Assembly: GCF_001550375.1 (NCBI RefSeq)
Contig: NZ_LRTR01000758.1
Span: forward strand, 21,966-85,965
Length of the DNA stretch: 64,000 nt
Reading direction: 5' to 3'
Origin: Streptomyces europaeiscabiei
GTDB taxonomy: Bacteria; Actinomycetota; Actinomycetes; Streptomycetales; Streptomycetaceae
Each line of letters begins with the position of its first letter. Within the stretch, counting starts at the first letter, position 1. The notes beneath the pieces are model-generated. The model was not told where the DNA came from. It worked only from the letters and a program-made list of their open reading frames with translations, and did no database searches. Positions 55,001-61,818 of the stretch are shown here, piece after piece. A program made the position numbers and the translations under genes.

Positions 55001-55417
55001 TACACCCTGACCACGTCGGCCAGGCGCAGCGCCAAGGTCCAGGCCGCCTCCACCCGGGTCGACGCGAGCTGGACGTTCCGCTCGAAGCGGCCGTCCACCG
55101 ACCTGCCGACCGAACTGCCGGTCTCCACGGTGCGCTTCGCGCCGAGGACGGGCCTGGACAGCCGGGTCAAGGCCGGCCAGAAAGTCACCTACCCGGTCAC
55201 CGTCGAGGGTGCGGCGAGGGGCCGGAACCTCAGGTCGCTTGCGGTGCACGTGTCGTACGACGACGGCAGGACCTGGAAGAAGACCGATGTCCGGAACGGA
55301 AGGATCACCGTGAAGAACCCGGCGAAGGGCAAGGGCATCTCCCTCCGTGCCAAGATCATTGACAGGAAGGGCAACACGTCCACGATCTCGGTGTACAACG
55401 CGTACTACGGCAAGTAG
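52091..55417 (+). CDS. secreted subtilisin-like (S8) serine protease, large multidomain
   Basis: Start at TTG 52091 (GGGGGAA upstream), which puts a clean Sec signal peptide at the N-terminus (KVKAACVGTAAATVAAVLAA). The 1108-residue precursor has a propeptide (about 30-205) and a catalytic domain with Asp232 (VAVLDSGLDSSHPD), His264 (GHGTHVAS) and Ser443 (SGTSMATPHVAGAA). Beyond about residue 500 are beta-rich domains of several hundred residues, without a clear membrane anchor. This is the bacillopeptidase-like S8 architecture common in Streptomyces. It degrades extracellular protein. A 17-bp perfect terminator follows. Confidence 0.93.
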   Translation: MRRKVKAACVGTAAATVAAVLAAGPIGTAQATPVQAGTAATSAKTKESAGTHRLTLVTGDRVLVDAKGGVVGMERAKGRARVPVQIRKAGGHTLVIPTDAARLIANGSLDQRLFDVTELNKPDNRRNQRGGPKVIVGYKATARSLKAAVRGTGMVHRTFESLDMDALQAPTTQTPELWDALTNDGALAPGISHVWLDGVRRASLDKSVPQIGAPAAWARGYDGKGVKVAVLDSGLDSSHPDLKGQVLATKNFSTSATTEDREGHGTHVASTIAGTGAESAGTYKGVAPGAKLLVGKVLDDQGRGDDAGIIAGMEWAASQGADVINLSLGGADTPGVDPMEATVNRLSETKGVLFAIAAGNEGEQGFKTVDSPGSAADALTVGAVDGHDEVADFSSMGPTADGALKPDVTAPGVDITAAAAKGSAIAKEVGEKPPGYLTISGTSMATPHVAGAAALLKQQHPDWTFRELKAALVGSAKGGDYTPYAQGSGRVQVDKAIGQNVFAETTSVGFPVQRWPHNDDTPVTRKLTYRNAGTKDITLALSNKAFNPRGEAAPHGFYTLGAKTVTVPAGGTASVDVTADTRLGGGLFGGYSAYVTATGDGQTVRTALGVEREEEAYNVTLKFINRPGQHPVHFTTLFRDERNAPMFGDMSTGDTVTLRVPKGRYILDSLSVKDPNSTEGGVDWLVRPVLSVDKDRTVTLDLNKTRSADITVPDRKAKPLQAMVFYEHKATQVANYVVMPTFSDLRVAHVGPEMPSNLAQVWSGQWTKGKGTEYNTLDGGEVKKITGTHAHHYRASEFATVKAGLGASTPGKTGVLALAGTLPLINGIHTPLPQNLPATRTYYLSTGDGARWYFDFQQFSGKKDADGAPIVEAESTSGDYLGLTGGKTYRKAFDTAVFAPHVIPGLSGVFHGPDGIYGQLPLFADGRRNEAVSGLTSVRTTLYRNGKKVGSNADPLTGASTFEVPAGEAEYTLTTSARRSAKVQAASTRVDASWTFRSKRPSTDLPTELPVSTVRFAPRTGLDSRVKAGQKVTYPVTVEGAARGRNLRSLAVHVSYDDGRTWKKTDVRNGRITVKNPAKGKGISLRAKIIDRKGNTSTISVYNAYYGK

Positions 55418-55447
55418 GCCATGGTTCGCTGACGTGGGTCGCTGAGC

Positions 55448-55488
55448 GGGTCGGTCTGCCGGAAGCGCGGTTTCCGGCAGACCGACCC
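55448..55488 (+). terminator. strong 17-bp hairpin terminator of the protease gene
   Basis: GGGTCGGTCTGCCGGAA, seven-base loop, TTCCGGCAGACCGACCC: perfect arms starting 30 bp after the stop codon. Confidence 0.85.
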
Positions 55489-55659
55489 GTCGTGCGCTCG
55501 GCGACGCCCGGTCGGATCGCGGGCCGAGCAGGTGTGCGGCCGCACGACCGAGATCCCGTATGTGCACCCGCAACGGCACACTCGAGCCGACCCGCGATAC
55601 CCAGGAGCCCGGACACCATGAGGGGCGGAGGGCTGCGGATCCCCGTCTTCCCGCGACGC

Positions 55660-55831
55660 CGTGCCCACAGCATGCCCGTAAGAGCGGACAACAACGGTCA
55701 ACAGCGGTGCGGCCCGACCCGCACGATGAGCCAGAGCGAAGGCATATACGCAGGTCAGGTCCATGAAGCTCGGCCAAGCGCCGTAGCTTCCCAAGCTGAG
55801 AGCGCGAGTTCGATTCTCGTCACCCGCTCCA
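55660..55831 (+). other. attachment site C: integrase arm region plus tRNA-Gly(CCC) 3' half
   Basis: Core 55786-55831, identical to sites A and B over 46 bp. The arm segment 55660-55710 repeats CGTGCCCACAGCATGCCCGT and AACGGTCAACAGCGGTGC. The hairpin follows at 55837-55863. At 55918-55936 the arm pair appears inverted (GGGCACGCGGAGGGCACGG). This is the right-most copy found and so the likely outer border of the array. Confidence 0.8.
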
Positions 55832-56332
55832 CGATGAAACCCCAGGTCAGCGGCCTGGGGTTTGTGTTGTCCCGAAGGTTGTCCAGCAAGTTCCGGCCCG
55901 TCAGGCGCACAAAGATTGGGCACGCGGAGGGCACGGGTTCCGGACGGCAGCCGTACACGCAACGCCTCCAGCCTCGGAAGCCCGGCTTGACCTGCGGATT
56001 CGTGGTTCGGGCCGACACCCCTCCACGTCAGGAGACCTCAGCCTGCTGTCTTCCGCAAGTCTGAACGTCGGTGTGTGCACAGCGGCGATGACGCTGACCG
56101 AAGTCCCTGAAGCCCGCATCACGGGTGCGGCGCGTGCATCCCGGGTTCTCCGTCGCAGCCTCGGCCCACCCACCACTCCCGGACTCGGAGCAGACCCGTC
56201 CAGAGCGAGTGCGCCGGCGCGCTGCGACACGGGTCGGCCAACCGGCTCAGCAAGGTCATGCGTCTTCAACCGATGCTAGTATCCGCCCGCTTGTTCGGGG
56301 GGATGGGGCCCTCCGTCGGGGAGGGGAAGCAA
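55832..56332. other. spacer between the att array and the VCBS protein
   Basis: About 500 bp without a convincing gene. It contains the tRNA-type hairpin, the inverted arm boxes, and then the promoter region of the next gene. A stretch near 56073-56279 is open in several frames but has no Streptomyces-like start context. Confidence 0.5.
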
Positions 56333-59300
56333 GTGACTCGTCATATGTTCGTGCGTGGCTCCCTTGTCACGCTGATCGGGTTGGCGCTCTCTGTGTCCGC
56401 GCTGCCGCTGGTGGCGCCTGCGCACGCGGATGCCGCGACGGAGATCATCGTTCCGGCCACCATGCGCACGACTCCGCGCACGGCGTATCTGCAGAGCGCG
56501 GGGGCTTCCGGCTTCCTTGAGCACCGCTCCACCGCTGACGGTTACGGCCTCTGGTGGACCAGCTACGACGGCAGCCGAAAGCCGGTGGAAGGTGGCGAGC
56601 AACTCGAACCGCGCACCGCGGGCTCGTACGGCACCGCTTCGGACGTCGTCGCCCTGCGCCCCTCCCAGAGCAGTGGTGGACAAGTCGTGCTCCGGGACAT
56701 GGGAACCGGTACGACGGAGACGGTGGCCATCCCGGCGGGCCAGCGCTATATGCAGACGTATGGACGTACTGTCCTGACCAGCACGTCGACAGGTGGGGAA
56801 CGGACTGGGCTGTTCCTGCTGCGCAACGAGAACGGCAGCACGGTGCAGAGGCCGATGACCGGACTCCCGGACGGGACGGTCTTCCCCTTCTTTACCAGGG
56901 GTTCGGCCTCCGGCATCCTCGTCAACTACTACAGCTACAACGGCCCGGATCGGGTCCTCCGGTACGCCTGGGTGGATACGGAGACCGGGGCCGCCACGAT
57001 CCTGCCGCCACAGGTGGCGAGCACGGACACCGTGGTGGGATCCGACTACCTGGTCAGCTGGTACGGCACGTCCCGGGTGCGGGTGTACGCCGAGGGAGCC
57101 TACGACGCGCCCACTCACGAGGTCGCGTTCCCCCGCACCTCGGAGAACAAGGTCCTCGGCGTCGTCGGTGACGCACTCGTCGTCGCGCGGCGCGACAGCT
57201 CCTCCGTCTGGAGTGTGTCCGCGCTGCCCTTCGACGGCTCTGCGGAACTGCCCCTGCTCAAGCGCGCCGATCCCGCCGCCGTCGTGAGCCCCGACGGCGG
57301 CCTGGTCCTCTCCGGCGGCGAGTCCGCTCCGGACTACGGCATCGCCAAGGTCGAAGCGGGGGCCGACGGTCTTCCCCGGCCCCGCCGGATCGTGGACCTT
57401 CCCCCCGTGCCCATGGGGATCGAGTCGCTCGATCTGAGCGGTGGTGAGCTGATGACCTACGAGTCCGGCGACCAGGCGACGCACCTGTACAGCCGCTCTC
57501 TGACCACGGCGGGGGTCCTGACGGCGGGCACCCGCACGGACCGGGGAGCGACCCGGAGGTGCGGGGTCATGGCCGGGGACTACGGGGACTGTCCCAACCT
57601 GGTGGGTACGGGCGACGGCCGGGCGGTCATCCGGAGCACGGCCGGGGCGGTCTCCGTCCTGGACCGGGGCCAGTCCCTTCCGGGCACCGTGATGGGCTCG
57701 GGCCTCCAGGACAACCATGGCCTCGTGGACGTCGCGGGCAGGTACGCGGCCTGGCGTGGGCCCTCGCCCGCGGGAGACGGCCTGATGGTGGCGGATCTCG
57801 ATACACGGAAAATCGTGCTCACCCGTACGGGCGCGGCCGGTGCGGTCCCCACTCGCCTGTGGGGGGAAACGCTGTGGACGGTGGCCGGGAACGGCAGTGT
57901 CACGGCCACAGAGGTGCGTTCGGGCCATACGATCACGTCGTTCCGGGTGACCGGCAGTGGCAGCAGCTGCCATATGAGCGGCTTCCAGGCAGTGGGACGC
58001 TGGGTGTACTGGGCCGGCTCGTGCAGTTCTCCGCAGGGCAGTGTGCCGAAGGCCGTCGTGTACGACACCCGCAGGAAGACGCTCATCGCCGTGCCCACCG
58101 GCGGAGAGAACCGCCTGGGCGACGGCTTCCTGATCACGCGTGACTCCACGTCCGCAGCGCTGACCCTCACGGACGTCACGAGCGGCTCCGCAGTGAGCCG
58201 GACCCTGGCGGCCAAGTCCGGGAAGTGGGACGTCGATCCCTACACCGGCCTGGTCGGCTACGTGGACTCGGCCTCCCAGGACATCCACGTCCTACGCAGT
58301 GGCATCCCCGCCACGGACATCGCGGTCCTGGGAGCGAGGACGGAACCTTCGGTCAGCCTGGTGGACTCGTCGTCCTCGTGGGACGGCACGTGGTGGCTGT
58401 CGAAGCCAGCCGCGTCGTGGACGCTCGTGCTCAGGAACAAGGCGACCGGGGCCACCGTGCGCACTCTGTCCGGTGGCGCCGCGCACGACGCGGTCCGCAC
58501 GTCCTGGAACGGCAGAACGTCGACGGGCGCGTACGTGCCGAACGGCACGTACAGCTGGACTCTGACGGCGGCCCCGGCCGACAAGCACGGTGCGTCGGCC
58601 ACGGCGTCCGGCTCGCTGAAGCTGACCGGTGGTGCCGCGGTGAGACGCGACCAGGTCGGGTCCGACGGCATCGGTGACCTGCTCACGCTCACCTCCAAGG
58701 GTGCGCTCTCCCTCCATCGGGGCGACGGCAGCGGGAAGTTCTCGACGAAGACCTCGGCCTCGGGCTGGCCGGCCTCGGTCACGGTGGTGCCGTTCGGAGA
58801 CCTGAACGGTGACCGCTGCAATGACGTGCTCGTGCGGTTGGGCAGCGGTGCGCTGCGGGCGTACCGCCCGGAGTGCGGCAAAGCCCTGACGACATCCACG
58901 CCGTACACCACGCTGGGAGCGTCGGGCTGGAGCCAGTACGACGTGCTGACCTCACCGGGCGACATCACCGGTGATGGCCGGGCGGACCTGATCGCCCGCC
59001 AGGCGTCCAGCGGTGACATCTACCTGTACAAGGCCACAAGCAGCGGAAAGCTCTCGGCACGGGTGAAGATCTTCTCCAAGTGGTCCGGCTACAAGAAGAT
59101 CATCGGCGTCGGCGACCTCAACGGTGACGGGTACGGAGACCTACTGGCGCAGGACACGTCGAACAAGCTGTGGCGGTACGCGGGCACGGCGACCGGCGGC
59201 TTCAGGGCGCGGGTCAAGGTGGCCGACAACTGGGGCGCCTCCTACAACGTCGTGGTGGGCGCCGGCGACCTCAACGGGGACGGGAGGGCGGACATCATCT

Positions 59301-59410
59301 CCCGCGACACATCCGGCAAGCTGTGGCGCAACAACGGCGACGGCAAGGGCTCCTTCGGTCCTCGCACCGGGATCGACGCTGGGTGGCAGGGGTACAAGGC
59401 CCTGTACTGA
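56333..59410 (+). CDS. secreted FG-GAP/VCBS-repeat protein with FlgD-like Ig domain
   Basis: GTG 56333 with GAGGGGAAGC upstream; 1025 residues. Sec signal peptide (LIGLALSVSALPLVAPAHAD). Residues about 40-690 look like a repetitive beta-propeller region. About 700-790 contain SWTLVLRNKATGATVRTLSG ... TSWNGRTSTGAYVPNGTYSW, an FlgD-type Ig domain. The last 230 residues are FG-GAP repeats (VPFGDLNGDRCNDVLVRLGS, GDITGDGRADLIAR, GDLNGDGYGDLLAQ, GDLNGDGRADIISR), each with a Ca-binding DxNxDGxxD loop. Extracellular; perhaps adhesion or substrate binding. No catalytic motif. Confidence 0.85.
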   Translation: MTRHMFVRGSLVTLIGLALSVSALPLVAPAHADAATEIIVPATMRTTPRTAYLQSAGASGFLEHRSTADGYGLWWTSYDGSRKPVEGGEQLEPRTAGSYGTASDVVALRPSQSSGGQVVLRDMGTGTTETVAIPAGQRYMQTYGRTVLTSTSTGGERTGLFLLRNENGSTVQRPMTGLPDGTVFPFFTRGSASGILVNYYSYNGPDRVLRYAWVDTETGAATILPPQVASTDTVVGSDYLVSWYGTSRVRVYAEGAYDAPTHEVAFPRTSENKVLGVVGDALVVARRDSSSVWSVSALPFDGSAELPLLKRADPAAVVSPDGGLVLSGGESAPDYGIAKVEAGADGLPRPRRIVDLPPVPMGIESLDLSGGELMTYESGDQATHLYSRSLTTAGVLTAGTRTDRGATRRCGVMAGDYGDCPNLVGTGDGRAVIRSTAGAVSVLDRGQSLPGTVMGSGLQDNHGLVDVAGRYAAWRGPSPAGDGLMVADLDTRKIVLTRTGAAGAVPTRLWGETLWTVAGNGSVTATEVRSGHTITSFRVTGSGSSCHMSGFQAVGRWVYWAGSCSSPQGSVPKAVVYDTRRKTLIAVPTGGENRLGDGFLITRDSTSAALTLTDVTSGSAVSRTLAAKSGKWDVDPYTGLVGYVDSASQDIHVLRSGIPATDIAVLGARTEPSVSLVDSSSSWDGTWWLSKPAASWTLVLRNKATGATVRTLSGGAAHDAVRTSWNGRTSTGAYVPNGTYSWTLTAAPADKHGASATASGSLKLTGGAAVRRDQVGSDGIGDLLTLTSKGALSLHRGDGSGKFSTKTSASGWPASVTVVPFGDLNGDRCNDVLVRLGSGALRAYRPECGKALTTSTPYTTLGASGWSQYDVLTSPGDITGDGRADLIARQASSGDIYLYKATSSGKLSARVKIFSKWSGYKKIIGVGDLNGDGYGDLLAQDTSNKLWRYAGTATGGFRARVKVADNWGASYNVVVGAGDLNGDGRADIISRDTSGKLWRNNGDGKGSFGPRTGIDAGWQGYKALY

Positions 59411-59416
59411 CCGCCC

Positions 59417-60610
59417 GTGACAGGTCGTGTTCGAGGGAGTGCCAAGCCCCTGACCACAGAGTCGGCGAACTCACCGGGACCGAGGGATGAGCTCGTGACG
59501 CTGGTCGGCTTCGTCAACTCCCTCGCCATCCTCATCTTCATGGCGCAGGTCCCGGAGATGACGGCCGTGCCCTGGCCGGTCTACCCGCTGATCGCGGCCG
59601 GTCTGGCGCTGATGGTGTTCTTCCCGAAGGTCACCACGGTGATTCCGGCGCCGCTCGTGTCGATCGTGATTCTGACGGTCATCACGCTCGCGGCCGGGAT
59701 CGCGGTGCCGACCGTGGGCGACAGGGGCGAGCTGCCCTCGTCGCTGCCGGTACCGGGGCTGCCGGACGTGCCGTTCACCCTGGACACGCTCACCACCGTC
59801 GCCCCGTACGCGCTCGCCATGGCGCTGGTCGGCCTGATGGAGTCGCTGATGACGGCCAAGCTGGTCGACGAGATCACCGACACCCGCTCCTCGAAGACCC
59901 GCGAGTCCGTCGGCCAGGGCGTCGCCAACATCGTCACCGGGTTCTTCGGCGGCATGGGCGGCTGCGCCATGATCGGCCAGACGATGATCAACGTACGGGT
60001 CTCCGGCGCCCGTACCCGGCTGTCCACGTTCCTCGCCGGCGCGTTCCTGATGGTGCTGTGCATCGTCTTCGGTCCGGTCGTCTCCGACATCCCCATGGCC
60101 GCCCTGGTCGCGGTGATGGTCATGGTGTCGGTAGCCACCTTCGACTGGCACTCCATCGCGCCGAAGACGGTGAAGCGCATGCCGGCCGGGGAGATCACCG
60201 TCATGGTGATCACCGTCGCCTGCGTGGTCGCCACCCACAACCTCGCCATCGGCGTGGTCGTCGGCTCGGTCACCGCGATGGTCATCTTCGCCAAGCGTGT
60301 CGCCCACCTTGCCGAGGTCACCGCCGTTGCGGACCACGACGGCACCACGGTCGTCTACCGGGTCACGGGCGAGCTGTTCTTCGCTTCCTCCAACGACCTC
60401 GTCGGCCAGTTCGACTACGCCACCGACCCCGGCAAGGTCGTCATCGACCTGTCCGCCGCCCACATCTGGGACGCCTCGTCCGTCGCCGCCCTGGACGCCA
60501 TCGAGAACAAATACGCCCAGCGCGGCAAGACCGTCGAGATCATCGGCCTGAACGAACCCAGCGCCCGCATCCACAAGACGCTCAGCGGCGAGCTCGCCGG
60601 CGGTCACTGA
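59417..60610 (+). CDS. SulP-family anion transporter, N-terminally shortened, with STAS domain
   Basis: A 397-residue protein from GTG 59417. Family-like text starts only at about residue 27 (LVTLVGFVNSLAILIFMAQV); SulP proteins normally have four or more membrane segments before this point. The remaining transmembrane region includes GFFGGMGGCAMIGQTMINVR, and the C-terminal STAS domain is complete (VVIDLSAAHIWDASSVAALD). The gene begins 6 bp after the VCBS protein stop with no ribosome site, so it looks like a 5'-truncated transporter joined to foreign DNA. If expressed it is unlikely to transport normally. Confidence 0.75.
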   Translation: MTGRVRGSAKPLTTESANSPGPRDELVTLVGFVNSLAILIFMAQVPEMTAVPWPVYPLIAAGLALMVFFPKVTTVIPAPLVSIVILTVITLAAGIAVPTVGDRGELPSSLPVPGLPDVPFTLDTLTTVAPYALAMALVGLMESLMTAKLVDEITDTRSSKTRESVGQGVANIVTGFFGGMGGCAMIGQTMINVRVSGARTRLSTFLAGAFLMVLCIVFGPVVSDIPMAALVAVMVMVSVATFDWHSIAPKTVKRMPAGEITVMVITVACVVATHNLAIGVVVGSVTAMVIFAKRVAHLAEVTAVADHDGTTVVYRVTGELFFASSNDLVGQFDYATDPGKVVIDLSAAHIWDASSVAALDAIENKYAQRGKTVEIIGLNEPSARIHKTLSGELAGGH

Positions 60611-60730
60611 CCGCTGCAGCCGAGGGTTGCGGGGAACCACGGGGAACAGCGGGGAAGCAGGCAACCGTCAGCCAGGCGCGCGTGTGTCCTTCCGCCGCAG
60701 GTCAGGGCGGGAACGAGCCCTGGATGCCCT

Positions 60731-61075
60731 TTACTCCGTGCGGTCGCCGCGACGCAGTGCGCGGGTGCACCAGCCGATGATCGCGGCGTTGACCGCTGCC
60801 CCGAGAGCGACGGCGACGATGGCCATGACGATGTTGTCCGGCAGCACGAGGAGTACGAGGCTGACGGGGGCTGTGGCAAGGAGCGGGATGACGCCTGCCA
60901 TGGACGCGTCCGTGCTTTCGCCGGCGGTCACCACCACTGCCCACACGAGCAGGACGGCACAGACGCCGAGGTAGGCGAGGCCGACGACGCCGACGTGGTC
61001 GCGCAATCGGCGGGTGACGGATCGGCCGGTATCGGTATCGGTATCGGTATCGGTATCGGTATCTGTACCGGTCAT
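60731..61075 (-). CDS. small membrane protein next to the two-component system
   Basis: A 114-residue protein with an Asp-Thr repeat at the N-terminus (MTGTDTDTD, from six GGTATC units in the DNA), then three transmembrane segments (about 28-50, 58-80, 83-105). It is leftward, downstream of the NarL-type regulator, and may be co-transcribed with that pair. No family I can name with certainty; related small membrane proteins sit beside such kinase/regulator pairs in Streptomyces. Confidence 0.6.
   Translation of the reverse strand: MTGTDTDTDTDTDTDTGRSVTRRLRDHVGVVGLAYLGVCAVLLVWAVVVTAGESTDASMAGVIPLLATAPVSLVLLVLPDNIVMAIVAVALGAAVNAAIIGWCTRALRRGDRTE
61028..61063. repeat. six tandem GGTATC hexanucleotides
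   Basis: Exact six-fold repeat inside the first codons of the membrane protein at 60731-61075. It encodes Asp-Thr in frame, so copy-number change would alter the tail length without shifting frame. A second short tandem, three GGTTGCGTC-like units, lies at 61090-61120. Confidence 0.9.
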
Positions 61076-61137
61076 GGGGATGGACTCCTTGGTTGCGTCG
61101 GTTGCGTCGGTTGCGTCGCGGTGGTCGGTCGCGGTGG

Positions 61138-61818
61138 TCAGAGGTGGGTGCCGGGCGGGTTCGGGCGGGCGAGGCCGAGGTCGTACGCGAGGATCGTCGC
61201 CTGTACGCGGTCGCGCAGGCCGAGCTTGCGGAGCAGCGCGTTCACGTGGGACTTCACGGTGCCTACGGTGATGCCGAGTTGCTCGGCGATCTCCGTGTTG
61301 GTGAGTCCGGCCGCGACCAGGGTGAGGACGCCCCGCTGGCTGCCGGTCAGGCTGTCCAGTTCGGGGGAGCTCCCGACCGGGACCGCGGCGGGTGGTCCGG
61401 ACGCGTAGTGGCCGATGAGGCGGCGGGTCGCGGACGGGGCGAGTACGCTCTCGCCGGCCGCCACCTCCCGGATGCCCTGCAGTAGTTGGGAGGGAAGTAC
61501 GTCCTTGAGGAGGAAGCCCGAGGCGCCGGCGCGCAACGCGTCGAAGACGTACGCGTCGAGGTCGAAGGTGGTCAGGACGAGGACGCGGGGCGCGTTCTCC
61601 CGTCCGGTGATGATGCGGGTGGCGGCGATGCCGTCCAGTTCGGGCATGCGTACGTCCATGACGACGACGTCGGGAGCCAGCTCTTCGGCCAGCCGCACCG
61701 CGTCGGCGCCGTCGGCGGCCTCGCCGACGACCGTCATGTCCTCCTCGGCGTCGATCACGGCGGCGAACCCCGCCCGTACGATGCCCTGGTCGTCGACGAC
61801 CAGCACGTTGAGGCTCAT
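61138..61818 (-). CDS. NarL/FixJ-family response regulator
   Basis: A 226-residue regulator. Receiver domain with Asp55 (VVVMDVRMPELDG) and an LKD lysine; the C-terminal LuxR-type helix-turn-helix is LTLVAAGLTNTEIAEQLGIT. It overlaps the kinase gene by four bases (ATGA at 61815-61818), so the two are coupled. Target genes are unknown; the small membrane protein downstream is the nearest candidate. Confidence 0.9.
   Translation of the reverse strand: MSLNVLVVDDQGIVRAGFAAVIDAEEDMTVVGEAADGADAVRLAEELAPDVVVMDVRMPELDGIAATRIITGRENAPRVLVLTTFDLDAYVFDALRAGASGFLLKDVLPSQLLQGIREVAAGESVLAPSATRRLIGHYASGPPAAVPVGSSPELDSLTGSQRGVLTLVAAGLTNTEIAEQLGITVGTVKSHVNALLRKLGLRDRVQATILAYDLGLARPNPPGTHL

Noticed and set aside
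52055..55777. A 1240-codon minus-strand open frame
   Set aside because: Antisense to the S8 protease, with no domain text and skewed composition; the protease frame has the catalytic triad and signal peptide.
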